Below, piece after piece: positions 51,835-60,905 of a stretch of DNA of 64,000 nt. Source of the stretch: Alloacidobacterium sp035547425 (GTDB taxonomy: Bacteria; Acidobacteriota; Terriglobia; Terriglobales; Acidobacteriaceae); contig DASZUU010000008.1 in NCBI GenBank assembly GCA_035547425.1, positions 80,461-144,460 of the forward strand. The letters run 5' to 3'. How positions within the stretch are numbered: the first letter of the stretch is position 1; each line of letters starts with the position of its first letter. Under the pieces are notes generated by a model. That model saw only the letters and a list, made by a program, of their open reading frames with translations, searched no databases and was not told the origin of the DNA. The translations under genes were made by a program, and so were the position numbers.

Positions 51835-52770
51835 ATGAACGGCGTGGCACTCATTGGCGCAAGCGGCGGACTCGGTAAGTATATTGCCGCAGGATTGAAT
51901 GCAAAAGGCCAAATGTATCGCGTGATTGGCCGATCAGAATCTTCCTTAAAAAGAAATTTTGGCAGCGATTCGCGTGCCACCATCGCCACCTGGAATCCCG
52001 AGCGGCCGGATACGATTCAAAATGCGCTTTCCGGCATAGACACTGCGATTTACATGGTCGGAGTCAACTACTGGCAATTCGACCTGCACCCGCAGCTTAT
52101 GAAGAAGACTCTTGATGGCGCCATCGCCGCCGGCGTAAAGAAGCTTCTTCTCATCGGGACCGTATACCCGTATGGAATTCCACAAAGCGAACGTGTGAGC
52201 GAAGATCATCCACGCGCTCCTCACACATTTAAAGGCCGCATGCGTAAGGAGCAGGAAGACCTCGTGCTTGCAGCGCACCAGGAGGGCCGGTTACAAACCG
52301 CAATCCTACGGCTGTCTGATTTTTACGGCCCCGGTGTAGACAAGAGCTTCTTGTGGAGTGCATTTCAGGCTGCTAAAACAGATAAGCGCGCGCAGCTCAT
52401 CAGCCCCGTTGATACGCCGCATGAATTCGTTTTCCTTCCCGATGCGGGTGTGACCATCGCGCGCCTCATCGATGAGCCTGGCGCGTGGGGCCATACATGG
52501 AACCTTGGAGGAGCCGGAGTTACCTCCGTCCTTGACATGACCCGGGAAATTTTTTCCCAGGCCGGAAAAAGTCCAAAATATATGACTGCCGGTAAGACCA
52601 TGCTGCGTGTCATGGGTGTATTCGACCCAATGCTGCGTGAGCTGGTAGAAATGCATTATCTTCAGACTTCGCCGGTAATACTCGATGACTCCCGCCTGGC
52701 AACCCTTTTGGGAGGCCTTCAGAAAACGCCCTATAAAGAGGGCATTCGACAGGTACTTGCCTCGATTTAA
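51835..52770 (+). CDS. NAD(P)-dependent epimerase/dehydratase-like protein
   Basis: This 311-residue extended SDR has the Rossmann motif IGASGGLGKYIAAGL and the beta-4 region TAIYMVGVNYWQF. The usual YxxxK appears as TVYPYG...RK, with RMRKEQEDLVL at the expected helix. The start is ATG 51835, with AGGAG upstream and the protein beginning MNGVALIGASG. The substrate is unknown; it resembles NmrA/epimerase-like proteins that act on nucleotide sugars or as redox sensors. Confidence 0.8.
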   Translation: MNGVALIGASGGLGKYIAAGLNAKGQMYRVIGRSESSLKRNFGSDSRATIATWNPERPDTIQNALSGIDTAIYMVGVNYWQFDLHPQLMKKTLDGAIAAGVKKLLLIGTVYPYGIPQSERVSEDHPRAPHTFKGRMRKEQEDLVLAAHQEGRLQTAILRLSDFYGPGVDKSFLWSAFQAAKTDKRAQLISPVDTPHEFVFLPDAGVTIARLIDEPGAWGHTWNLGGAGVTSVLDMTREIFSQAGKSPKYMTAGKTMLRVMGVFDPMLRELVEMHYLQTSPVILDDSRLATLLGGLQKTPYKEGIRQVLASI

Positions 52771-52899
52771 ATATTCGGTTTCATCCGAAAGTGCAATAAT
52801 GAGGTCACGCATTGACACCGCTGATCAGATTTTCTGTCGAAGTAAAGTGAACAGGCGCAGGAATTCTCCAGACGGGTATGACGAACGAAGGAGTCATTT

Positions 52900-53247
52900 A
52901 TGACTGGAGACCTGCAACTTACTTGTAGCGATTGTGGACAGGATTTTGTCTTCACCGCTGCCGATCAGGCATTTTTCCGTGAGCGCGGATACTCCGCTCC
53001 GAAACGCTGCAAAAACTGCCGCCAGGCTAAAAAGAACGATCAGCAAGGCGGCGGATACGGCGGCGGTGGTGGTTATCGCTCTTCCGCCTCGAATGGAACA
53101 TCCGTGATTTGCGCCGGCTGTGGCCAGCAAACCACCGTGCCCTTTGAACCACGCGGCGACCGTCCTGTCTTCTGCAGAAGCTGCTATCAGGCGCAATCCG
53201 GCGGCGGGAATGCAAGAAGGTCACGCGGCGGCGGTGGGCGCTACTAA
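52900..53247 (+). CDS. Zinc-ribbon protein with glycine-rich linker
   Basis: This 115-residue protein holds two CxxC...CxxC zinc ribbons (CSDCG...CKNC and CAGCG...CRSC) joined and followed by Gly-rich stretches (QGGGYGGGGGYRS; RSRGGGGRY). Such CxxC-x-CxxC proteins are widespread in soil bacteria and appear nucleic-acid or zinc binding; the role is unproven. AAGGAG is 7 nt upstream. It shares a 4-bp end overlap with the convergent outer-membrane-like gene. Confidence 0.75.
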   Translation: MTGDLQLTCSDCGQDFVFTAADQAFFRERGYSAPKRCKNCRQAKKNDQQGGGYGGGGGYRSSASNGTSVICAGCGQQTTVPFEPRGDRPVFCRSCYQAQSGGGNARRSRGGGGRY

Positions 53248-54893
53248 AAGCTGAATACCGGGCCAATCTGGTATCCCCAGCTTCCACGGTTCACAAAGTC
53301 TTCGTGCGATAGCCACGTCAGATATGGCGGCTTGCCTATGCCGGGAACTTCGGAGCATTCCGTTCCCTGGATAAGCCAGCGCAGCGGGTAGGGTGTTCCG
53401 ATACCCGACGCGTCATAGCAGGCGTGGCGATAGCGCACAACAGTCTCTTCAATTCCGGCGCGAATCGCGATATTCCTGTTGAGCTTGTAATCTCCCGCCA
53501 GCATAAAATTCCAGGCAAAATGCGTAATCGTGCCTAACTGTGGAACTGAACCATTCTCTTCCGGGCTGGTCAGATATGAGTCGTTAAACCGCAAAAAACC
53601 GGGCCGGATCGAAAGATTCAACGCATAATTCGGCGTATTTACGCCGCCACGAACGCCGAAATAGCCGGTTATCAGGTCGCCGCCTGCGCGATCGGAAGGA
53701 TGGGGACTGGCTCCGGGATAACGGCTCACCTCTGTATCTGCGTATAGCCATCGCCACAAATGCGCCGATACCTGCGCTCCGCCGCCCGTCACCATGCGCT
53801 TGCAGTAGGTGCAATCGGCAGTTGTTACCGTAGTCGAATAGCCCCGAAAAAACGGAGCAATTTGAATGTGCGGCCATTGCCGAGCCGTTTCTTCGGCATA
53901 ATCTCCAGTAGCATCGTTGAGTCGCGTGAAGTGAACTCCCGGGCCGCTGCCGAACTCAGGGTAGTCATAGTCTCGATACCACGGCTTCCGTCCGCGCAGG
54001 GCATTCGCAAATGTGCGTGTAGGATTGAGAGCGCCGCGAATGATCTTCGGATACACAGCATCCGGGCCTGCATGGTCGGCAATGCGATCGCTCACGTCCT
54101 TGTCGATAAAGTCTTCTGCAAAGACCCAGAGCATACCTACGGTGGGCGTCACGATAAAGTCCACCCAGCCCGTATTGTTTGTAGATTTCCCGCTTGGAGG
54201 ATGCGTCGTAGCGTTGCAATGCAGAATGCACTTTACGTCATAGGTGTAGCCGCCCTCACTGCCAAGGCCGGCTTCTCCAATAGGCGAAATCTCCGAGTGG
54301 GTGCTGTAAGTTGTCGCCCACCAGAATGCTTTCCAGCGCGAATCCCAATATCCCGGCTCATTCCAGCGTATGCGCGACTGTGTTGGAGAATTCTGGATCG
54401 CAATATACGCGCTCACTCCTCCCTGCATCGGGTGGCCCACATAGTTCACTAAAAAATCGTCGCCGTCACTCCAGCGCCGCATATTGAATTGCTTTATGGA
54501 AGCAATGTAGTCATGCCAGAACGGCTTGTTGACGGTAAGCGAGCGCAGCGTGTCATCATCCAGAACGCGAAAAGTATTTTCAATCGCGTTGAACGCAAAC
54601 GACTGTATCAGCAAACCCTTCCAATTGTACTTCTGATGATCTTCAGAAAGTGGAGGCTCAGTAAACTGCATATCTGAGCGCCTTTTTGCTATTTCATCGA
54701 GATTCCATGTATGCGTAAATCCGGCAGGCGGGGCAGGATGAAACGCGCCGGTCTGGGGGAAAGCAATGTTTCCGCCGCAAATAGCAAACAGGCCAAGAGC
54801 AAAGAAACAAATCAAAGTCCTGCGGGGGAAGGATTTCAAAGGCAACTCCACAAAATGAAAACTATATATGTAGGTGCTTAGATGTGACCTCAT
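53244..54893 (-). CDS. Predicted exported outer-membrane-like protein of unknown function
   Basis: This 549-residue protein has an N-terminal hydrophobic segment (TLICFFALGLFAICGGNIAF) preceded by an unusually long leader, and a sequence rich in aromatic residues. Polar/aromatic segments such as RSDGDDFLVNYVGHPMQGG and FAEDFIDKDVSDRIADH follow. It ends in Phe (GYQIGPVFSF), which is common for outer-membrane barrels. No named domain is certain. The start could be an internal GTG near 54851. Confidence 0.55.
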   Translation of the reverse strand: MRSHLSTYIYSFHFVELPLKSFPRRTLICFFALGLFAICGGNIAFPQTGAFHPAPPAGFTHTWNLDEIAKRRSDMQFTEPPLSEDHQKYNWKGLLIQSFAFNAIENTFRVLDDDTLRSLTVNKPFWHDYIASIKQFNMRRWSDGDDFLVNYVGHPMQGGVSAYIAIQNSPTQSRIRWNEPGYWDSRWKAFWWATTYSTHSEISPIGEAGLGSEGGYTYDVKCILHCNATTHPPSGKSTNNTGWVDFIVTPTVGMLWVFAEDFIDKDVSDRIADHAGPDAVYPKIIRGALNPTRTFANALRGRKPWYRDYDYPEFGSGPGVHFTRLNDATGDYAEETARQWPHIQIAPFFRGYSTTVTTADCTYCKRMVTGGGAQVSAHLWRWLYADTEVSRYPGASPHPSDRAGGDLITGYFGVRGGVNTPNYALNLSIRPGFLRFNDSYLTSPEENGSVPQLGTITHFAWNFMLAGDYKLNRNIAIRAGIEETVVRYRHACYDASGIGTPYPLRWLIQGTECSEVPGIGKPPYLTWLSHEDFVNRGSWGYQIGPVFSF

Positions 54894-54996
54894 CGCAAAA
54901 AGTCACTTGGTATAACAAATATCACTTAGCCGCCATAAGCAGTGTGCAGCCGCGTCGATTTCGGTCAAGTGAGCTGCTCCCGGTAGAATCAGGAGC

Positions 54997-55674
54997 GTGA
55001 GTCCGCGCAACAATTTTTCAATGACACAGCGAATCGCTTTGGCGGTTGTGCCGCGTCTCACAGCGCTGGTTCTTGCCATACTCGGTCTTACCCTGCGCTT
55101 TGAAGTTATCGCAGAAGAAGGGGCGATTCCGGCTGTGCCTCCTGCAAGAGGAATTTTCTGCTTCTGGCATCAATGCACGCTGCCCTGTGCATGGTACTTC
55201 CGCAAGTTTCGCTGCTCCATTCTCATCAGCCGCAGCTTCGACGGGGAGCTGATTGCCCGTACGCTCGCCCTCTTTGGATTTCACAGTGTCCGCGGGTCGA
55301 GCTCGCGTGGTGGAGCTGCTGGCCTGCTGGCGTTGCAGGAGATTCTGTCTGCAGGATCGCCCGTTGTCTTCACTGCCGATGGCCCGCGCGGCCCCATCTA
55401 TCAAACAAAAATGGGCCCGGTAAAGCTCGCGCAAATGACACAGGAACAGATAGCCAGTTTTTATTTGTTGCCCGAGCGTGCATGGCAAATGCGTTCCTGG
55501 GACCGCTTTCTCGTGCCGAAGCCCTTCACAAGAGTGATCGTCAGTTGGTCGCGCGCCGTTGCTCCTCCGCCTGCAGATGCGGATGCCGCTGTCCTGGAAT
55601 CCAAACGGCAGGAGCTGAATGACGCTTTGGAACGAGCGCGCTTACGCGCAGAGCAACAAGTAAAATCGAAGTAG
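54997..55674 (+). CDS. DUF374-type lysophospholipid/lipid A acyltransferase-like protein
   Basis: This 225-residue protein is of the DUF374 acyltransferase group related to LpxL: a membrane-anchoring N-terminal helix, a FWHQCTLPCAW segment near the active site and the conserved ADGPRGP. The GTG start at 54997 is supported by AGGAG. It overlaps queA by one base (TAGTG), so it is the first gene of a three-gene operon with queA and polA. Role: acylation of lipid A or a phospholipid, inferred. Confidence 0.82.
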   Translation: MSPRNNFSMTQRIALAVVPRLTALVLAILGLTLRFEVIAEEGAIPAVPPARGIFCFWHQCTLPCAWYFRKFRCSILISRSFDGELIARTLALFGFHSVRGSSSRGGAAGLLALQEILSAGSPVVFTADGPRGPIYQTKMGPVKLAQMTQEQIASFYLLPERAWQMRSWDRFLVPKPFTRVIVSWSRAVAPPPADADAAVLESKRQELNDALERARLRAEQQVKSK

Positions 55675-56735
55675 TGCTTGTTTCCGACTTCCATTTTCAC
55701 TTGCCTGAAGAACAGATCGCGCAACAGCCGATCGAAGATCGCGCAGGTGCTCGCATGCTCGTTCTCGATCGGCGCACAGGCGCTTACCAGGATCGAAAAT
55801 TCCGCGATTTTCCAAATGTATTGCGCGAAGGCGACGTGCTTGTGCTCAACAACAGCCGTGTTATCCCTGCCCGCATTTTCGCCCATCGCGCCGGGCTGCA
55901 TACACAGGAAGGACACAAGACAACGGGCCGCATACAGGTGCTGCTCACCGAGCAAATCGGTGAATGGGAATGGAAAGCCCTTGTACGTCCCGGCCGAAAA
56001 GTATTAACAGGTGAAAAGCTGACCTTCGGAGAAGGTGTTCTGCATGCGGAAGTCATCGCGCATGGAGAATTCGGCGAGCGCACGCTGCGCTTTGAGCCTG
56101 TCACCGATTTCTATGGTGCGCTGGAGCAGCTCGGTCACATGCCGCTTCCGCCATATATTCATCGTCAGGACGAAGCTGCCGACCGCGAGCGCTATCAAAC
56201 CGTGTATGCGCAGCAGAGGGGATCGGTTGCTGCGCCGACAGCTGGTCTTCACTTCACTCCGGAGATTTTGCAACAGGTAAAAGATCGCGGTGTGCAAATT
56301 GAATATGTGACCTTGCATGTAGGGCTGGGAACATTTCAGCCCGTACGCGTAGAAAAGGTGGAAGACATCCACCTGCATACCGAACACTACACGCTCCCTG
56401 AATCGACAGCCGCGGCTGTAAACTCCGCGATTCGCGAAAATCGTCGTGTTATTGCCGCCGGAACGACAACGGTCCGCACCCTTGAGCATTGCGCCGCTAT
56501 AGCCCAGGCAGGCGAATTACATCCGCATTCGGGTGCTACCAACATCTTTATTTCCCCCGGATACAACTTCCGGGTAATCAGCGGTCTTTTAACCAATTTC
56601 CACCTTCCGCAATCGACGCTGTTGATGCTGGTAAGCGCATTCGGTGGCCGCAACCACGTTCTGTCCGCTTACAGACATGCGGTTGAAACAGGCTATCGCT
56701 TCTTTTCCTATGGCGATTGCATGTTTCTCTCCTAA
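55674..56735 (+). CDS. queA: S-adenosylmethionine:tRNA ribosyltransferase-isomerase
   Basis: This 353-residue enzyme makes epoxyqueuosine in tRNA, the penultimate step of queuosine synthesis. Family regions LPEEQIAQQPIEDRAGARMLVLDR, VLVLNNSRVIPARI, PPYIHRQDE, VAAPTAGLHFT and GTTTVRTLEH are all conserved. It starts with GTG inside the stop of the upstream gene and is translationally coupled. The stop precedes the polA start by 26 bp. Confidence 0.95.
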   Translation: MLVSDFHFHLPEEQIAQQPIEDRAGARMLVLDRRTGAYQDRKFRDFPNVLREGDVLVLNNSRVIPARIFAHRAGLHTQEGHKTTGRIQVLLTEQIGEWEWKALVRPGRKVLTGEKLTFGEGVLHAEVIAHGEFGERTLRFEPVTDFYGALEQLGHMPLPPYIHRQDEAADRERYQTVYAQQRGSVAAPTAGLHFTPEILQQVKDRGVQIEYVTLHVGLGTFQPVRVEKVEDIHLHTEHYTLPESTAAAVNSAIRENRRVIAAGTTTVRTLEHCAAIAQAGELHPHSGATNIFISPGYNFRVISGLLTNFHLPQSTLLMLVSAFGGRNHVLSAYRHAVETGYRFFSYGDCMFLS

Positions 56736-56761
56736 GCACTCAGGCGTTAGACTCGAGTTTG

Positions 56762-59512
56762 ATGCCATCTCAAACCAAGCCGCCTGTCTTTCTGCTCGAT
56801 TCCATGTCTTTTATCTTCCGCGCCTATCATGCGATGCAGCGGCAGCGGCCTATGTCGACGCGTAATGGTGTGCCCACGGCAGCCACTTACGTCTTCGTCA
56901 ACATGATCAATAAGCTGCGCCGCGATTTTCAGCCTGAGCTCTTTGCCGCAGTCTTCGATATTAGCGGAAAGGTCTTCCGCGACGAGCGCGCAAAAGAGAT
57001 GACCACCATCCGTAAGTTCAACATCAAGACGCAGACTTTTGATGAAGTAAACTACGGCGGTTACAAGGCAAATCGTACAGAAATGCCGCCGGACCTTGCA
57101 CAGCAGTTGCCATACATTCGTCGCGCGCTTGAAGCCTTTCACATCCCTATCCTCGAAGCCGAAGGATTCGAAGCAGACGACGTCATCGGAACGCTTTCAA
57201 AAAAGGCAGCCGCGCAAGGGCATCCCGTCTTCGTTGTCTCCAATGACAAGGACATGTTGCAGTTGGTCAACGATCAGGTGAAAGTTCTTAACCCTGCCAA
57301 AGATAATTTGGTTCTTGACCGCGCAAAAGTGGAAGAAACATTAGGCGTGCCGCCGGAAAAAGTGATCGATGTCATGGCATTGCGCGGCGACTCCATCGAC
57401 AATATCCCCGGCGCTCCCGGCATCGGCGATAAAGGCTCCGTTGAGTTGATCCAGCAGTTTGGAAGCCTGGAAGCGGCTCTCGATCGCGCCTCCGAAGTAA
57501 AGCGCAAAACCTACCGCGAATCACTGGAGAACAACCGAGACAACATTATGTTGAGCAAGGAATTGGTGACAATTCATTGCGAAGTTCCAGTGGATCTGAA
57601 TCTCGATGCCATGCGCACGCAGGCTCCGGACGTGAACGCATGCAGAGCGCTTTTTACGGAACTGGAATTCACAACCCTGTTGAAGGAACTGGCACCAGGA
57701 GTTGTAGAGCATCCTGCGGAATACATACTCCATCCATCACCTGGGCAGATAGCAGCGTTTATCGCGGAAGCGAAAAAGAATGGCTTCGCCTTTGCGCTTC
57801 CAACTTCGGAGTTGGAAGCAGTCGCCGAGCAGATCAGCGAGCAGGAAGCCGAAGCCATCGAAGAAAAAGAGCCCGAGCTGAAAACCATGTCGCTGCTCGA
57901 CCTGGTTGAAGAGGTGGAACAACCCTCAACCCAAAAGATGGAGCTGCGCATCGCTGTTGCCGTCAATGAGAACGAGGCCCTCCTTGTTCCGCTAGAAACA
58001 GTAAAAGCTCTTCTTGAAGATGAATCGGTTCCCAAACAAGTACACGATCTGAAAGGCGTGCTTCGTGGATTAGAACGAAACGGCGTGCAACTCAAGAATA
58101 CGCCTGACGATCTGATGCTCTACTCTTATCTCATCAATCCCACGCATGCTTCGCATCGGTTGAGCGATGTAGCGGCGCGTTTCAGCACGCAGCCGCTCAG
58201 GGAAGCGGACGAGAAGCAAATAGCCGAAGCCGCGCACGCTGTCCAGAGGCTTACTCCTATGCTGCGCAATGAAGTAGACGCTCTGGAAACGCGTAGCGTT
58301 TACGAAACCATTGATCATCCGCTTGTGCCGATCCTTCTTCGTATGGAAGAAGCGGGTGTGCGTATCGACTCCGATGTATTGCAACGTATGGGCGAGCGAT
58401 TATCAGCTGAGATTCATCGTGTAGGCGAAGAGATTTATCAGCGCTCCGGGCATCGCTTCAATATCAATTCGCCGAAGCAATTAGGCGACGTGCTTTTTAA
58501 TAAGATGAACCTTCCCAAGCCCCTGAAGTATGGGAAAGGGAAAGTTGTATCGACAGCGCAGGATGTGCTCGAAGAATTAGCAGAGCATAACGATGTCCCT
58601 CGACTGGTGCTCGAATATCGCCAGCTTGCCAAGCTGAAATCGAATTACGTGGATTCGCTTCCGCTGCTTGCCGACAGCCAAGGCCGCGTGCACACCACCT
58701 TTAATCAGGTAGGTACAGCTACGGGCCGCCTCTCATCCACAAATCCAAACTTGCAGAACATTCCTATCCGTACCGAGCTTGGACGCGAGATTCGTGCCGC
58801 ATTTATCGCCGCTCCAGGCCGCGTACTCTTTTCTGCTGATTACTCGCAGATTGAGCTGCGATTGATGGCGCATTTCTCTGAAGATCCACTCCTCATGCAC
58901 GCATATCAAACAGGCGAAGACATTCACACGCTCACAGCGGCTGAAGTCTTCGGTGTCCCCGCTGAGCACATGAGCAAAGAAACGCGCAATCGCGCAAAGG
59001 CTGTGAACTTCGGCATCGTCTACGGTATTTCTCCTTTCGGATTAGCGCAGCAGCTCAATATCGATCAGCATGAAGCGCGCCTTTATATCGAAACGTATTT
59101 TGCTCGATATGAAGGCGTGCGTGCTTACATCGACCGCGTGCTTGACGAAGTACGGCGCGAACAGCGCGTGCGAACACTCTTTGGACGCGTGCGCCCCATT
59201 CCCGATATACAAAGCCGCAATGCCAATCTGCGCGGATTTGCCGAACGCACAGCCGTCAACACGCCGCTGCAGGGAACCGCAGCAGACCTCATCAAGCTGG
59301 CAATGATTCGAATCGATAAACGGCTGGCCGAAGAAAAATTAAAAACTGCCATGACACTGCAGGTGCATGACGAATTGCTTTTCGACGTGCCTGAGGACGA
59401 GGCCGAGACAGTGCAGGCCCTCGTCAAGCATGAGATGGAGCATGTTATCGAATTGAAAGTTCCCATCATTGCCGATTGCGGCATCGGCCCAAACTGGCGC
59501 GATTTGAAATAG
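56762..59512 (+). CDS. polA: DNA polymerase I with inactivated 3'-5' exonuclease domain
   Basis: The protein is 916 residues. The 5' nuclease domain (FLLDSMSFIFRAYHA; VVSNDKDMLQLV; GAPGIGDKG) is intact. The polymerase A, B and C motifs (ADYSQIELRLMAH; RAKAVNFGIVYG; VHDELLFDVP) are complete. The exonuclease domain is degenerate: the FDTET metal motif is replaced by ALPTS at about 345-349, so the two metal carboxylates become Ala and Pro. The second motif's Asp is also lost (DLKGV). An acidic, Lys-free insert (EEKEPEL) lies between the 5' nuclease and exo regions. It should polymerise and do nick translation but not proofread, as in Taq Pol I. The start is ATG 56762. Confidence 0.93.
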   Translation: MPSQTKPPVFLLDSMSFIFRAYHAMQRQRPMSTRNGVPTAATYVFVNMINKLRRDFQPELFAAVFDISGKVFRDERAKEMTTIRKFNIKTQTFDEVNYGGYKANRTEMPPDLAQQLPYIRRALEAFHIPILEAEGFEADDVIGTLSKKAAAQGHPVFVVSNDKDMLQLVNDQVKVLNPAKDNLVLDRAKVEETLGVPPEKVIDVMALRGDSIDNIPGAPGIGDKGSVELIQQFGSLEAALDRASEVKRKTYRESLENNRDNIMLSKELVTIHCEVPVDLNLDAMRTQAPDVNACRALFTELEFTTLLKELAPGVVEHPAEYILHPSPGQIAAFIAEAKKNGFAFALPTSELEAVAEQISEQEAEAIEEKEPELKTMSLLDLVEEVEQPSTQKMELRIAVAVNENEALLVPLETVKALLEDESVPKQVHDLKGVLRGLERNGVQLKNTPDDLMLYSYLINPTHASHRLSDVAARFSTQPLREADEKQIAEAAHAVQRLTPMLRNEVDALETRSVYETIDHPLVPILLRMEEAGVRIDSDVLQRMGERLSAEIHRVGEEIYQRSGHRFNINSPKQLGDVLFNKMNLPKPLKYGKGKVVSTAQDVLEELAEHNDVPRLVLEYRQLAKLKSNYVDSLPLLADSQGRVHTTFNQVGTATGRLSSTNPNLQNIPIRTELGREIRAAFIAAPGRVLFSADYSQIELRLMAHFSEDPLLMHAYQTGEDIHTLTAAEVFGVPAEHMSKETRNRAKAVNFGIVYGISPFGLAQQLNIDQHEARLYIETYFARYEGVRAYIDRVLDEVRREQRVRTLFGRVRPIPDIQSRNANLRGFAERTAVNTPLQGTAADLIKLAMIRIDKRLAEEKLKTAMTLQVHDELLFDVPEDEAETVQALVKHEMEHVIELKVPIIADCGIGPNWRDLK

Positions 59513-59519
59513 CTGACCA

Positions 59520-59549
59520 GCCCACCCTCAGCTAAAAAAAAGGGTGGGC
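59520..59549. terminator. Hairpin between convergent polA and glmM
   Basis: GCCCACCCT / AGGGTGGGC, a 9-bp stem with an A-rich 12-nt loop, lies in the 43-bp gap between two convergent stops. On the minus strand a T8 run lies in the loop rather than after the stem, so terminator function is uncertain. Confidence 0.5.
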
Positions 59550-59555
59550 ATCGCA

Positions 59556-60905
59556 CTAAACTCCGAGCACTTCGCGAATGGCACCGGCAATGCGATCTGC
59601 ATGATGCCGCATCGCAGCCTCCGATTCAGCTTCTATCATCACGCGCGCCAGCGCCTCCGTGCCTGAATACCGCACCACTACCCGGCCGTTGTCCGCGAGT
59701 TCAACTTCCGCTTCGCGAATTGTGCTCGCCACAGTTGCAAATTCTTCCAGAGGCTTCTTCTCTCTCACCCGCACATTCACAATGACCTGAGGAAAGACCT
59801 TCAAATCGGCCACAAGCTCATGCAGCGCTTTGCCCGAACGGCGCACAATATCGAGCACCACCAGCGCAGTCAGCAGTCCGTCGCCCGTCGTAGCCAGATG
59901 CGGAAAAAGAATATGCCCCGACTGTTCGCCGCCGAGCGAAGCATCTTCCTTCTGCATCTCCTCCAGCACATATTTGTCGCCTACAGGGGCGCGCAGCATT
60001 CGGATGCCGTCTCGCCGCAGTGCGGCTTCCAGCCCCATATTCGACATGGTTGTAGCCACAACCACGCTGCCATGCAGCAAATTGCGCGCCTGCAGATCGC
60101 GAGCCGCCAGCAGCAGAACAGCATCTCCATTCACTACTTTGCCGTTAGCATCGGCAAACAGAGCGCGATCAGCATCGCCATCAAAGGTCACTCCGATATC
60201 GGCTCCCAGCGACTTCGTTTCCGCAGCAACAACCTCTGGGTGAAGCGCGCCGCAGCTTGCATTAATATTTCGGCCATCAGGCGAGATGTGCGTTAAATCG
60301 ACCTTGCCGCCAAGCTGTGCAAAAAGCTCCGGCGCAATCGCCGAAGCCGCGCCATTCGCGCAATCCAGCACCAGATGCAGATTACCGAGATCAAGGTCAG
60401 GTACGACGCTGCGCAGAAATTCTTCATAGTCGGCGCGAAACGCAGTGTTTATCTTTGGAGCTGAAAGCGACGCGACATCCGGAGCAGAAACCTCTTCCAG
60501 TCTGCGAAAAATTTCTTCTTCAATCCGCAGTTCCGTATCGTCAGGCAGCTTATAGCCGTTTCCGCCAAAAACCTTAATCCCGTTATCCTCCCATGGATTG
60601 TGCGAAGCAGAGATGACAACGCCTGCATCGAAGCCGTGCTTCCGCGCCAAATAGGCGACAGCGGGAGTCGTAATGACGCCGGCGCTTTCCACCGCGCCGC
60701 CGCCATCGGCAATGCCGGCGCTCAAAACGGCGGCAATCCAGTTACTCGATTCGCGCGTATCCATGCCGAGAACGAAACGCGGATGGCTGTTTGTGGCTTT
60801 TACCTGGTGGGCCAGCGCCAGGCCCACTGCGTAGATCGTTTTAGAATCGAGCGGCGTTTTACCAGCTACACCGCGAATTCCATCAGTGCCAAAAAGTTTT
60901 CTCAT
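59556..60905 (-). CDS. glmM: Phosphoglucosamine mutase
   Basis: This 449-residue enzyme converts glucosamine-6-P to glucosamine-1-P for peptidoglycan and LPS. The phosphoserine loop SASHNP, the metal loop DGDADR, the sugar loop GGEQSGH and the phosphate site RYSGTE are intact. Its start overlaps the xseA stop by 4 bp, indicating translational coupling. Confidence 0.95.
   Translation of the reverse strand: MRKLFGTDGIRGVAGKTPLDSKTIYAVGLALAHQVKATNSHPRFVLGMDTRESSNWIAAVLSAGIADGGGAVESAGVITTPAVAYLARKHGFDAGVVISASHNPWEDNGIKVFGGNGYKLPDDTELRIEEEIFRRLEEVSAPDVASLSAPKINTAFRADYEEFLRSVVPDLDLGNLHLVLDCANGAASAIAPELFAQLGGKVDLTHISPDGRNINASCGALHPEVVAAETKSLGADIGVTFDGDADRALFADANGKVVNGDAVLLLAARDLQARNLLHGSVVVATTMSNMGLEAALRRDGIRMLRAPVGDKYVLEEMQKEDASLGGEQSGHILFPHLATTGDGLLTALVVLDIVRRSGKALHELVADLKVFPQVIVNVRVREKKPLEEFATVASTIREAEVELADNGRVVVRYSGTEALARVMIEAESEAAMRHHADRIAGAIREVLGV

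Noticed and set aside
52812..52840. TTGACA-like promoter before the zinc-ribbon gene
   Set aside because: No acceptable -10 element at 16-18 bp spacing.
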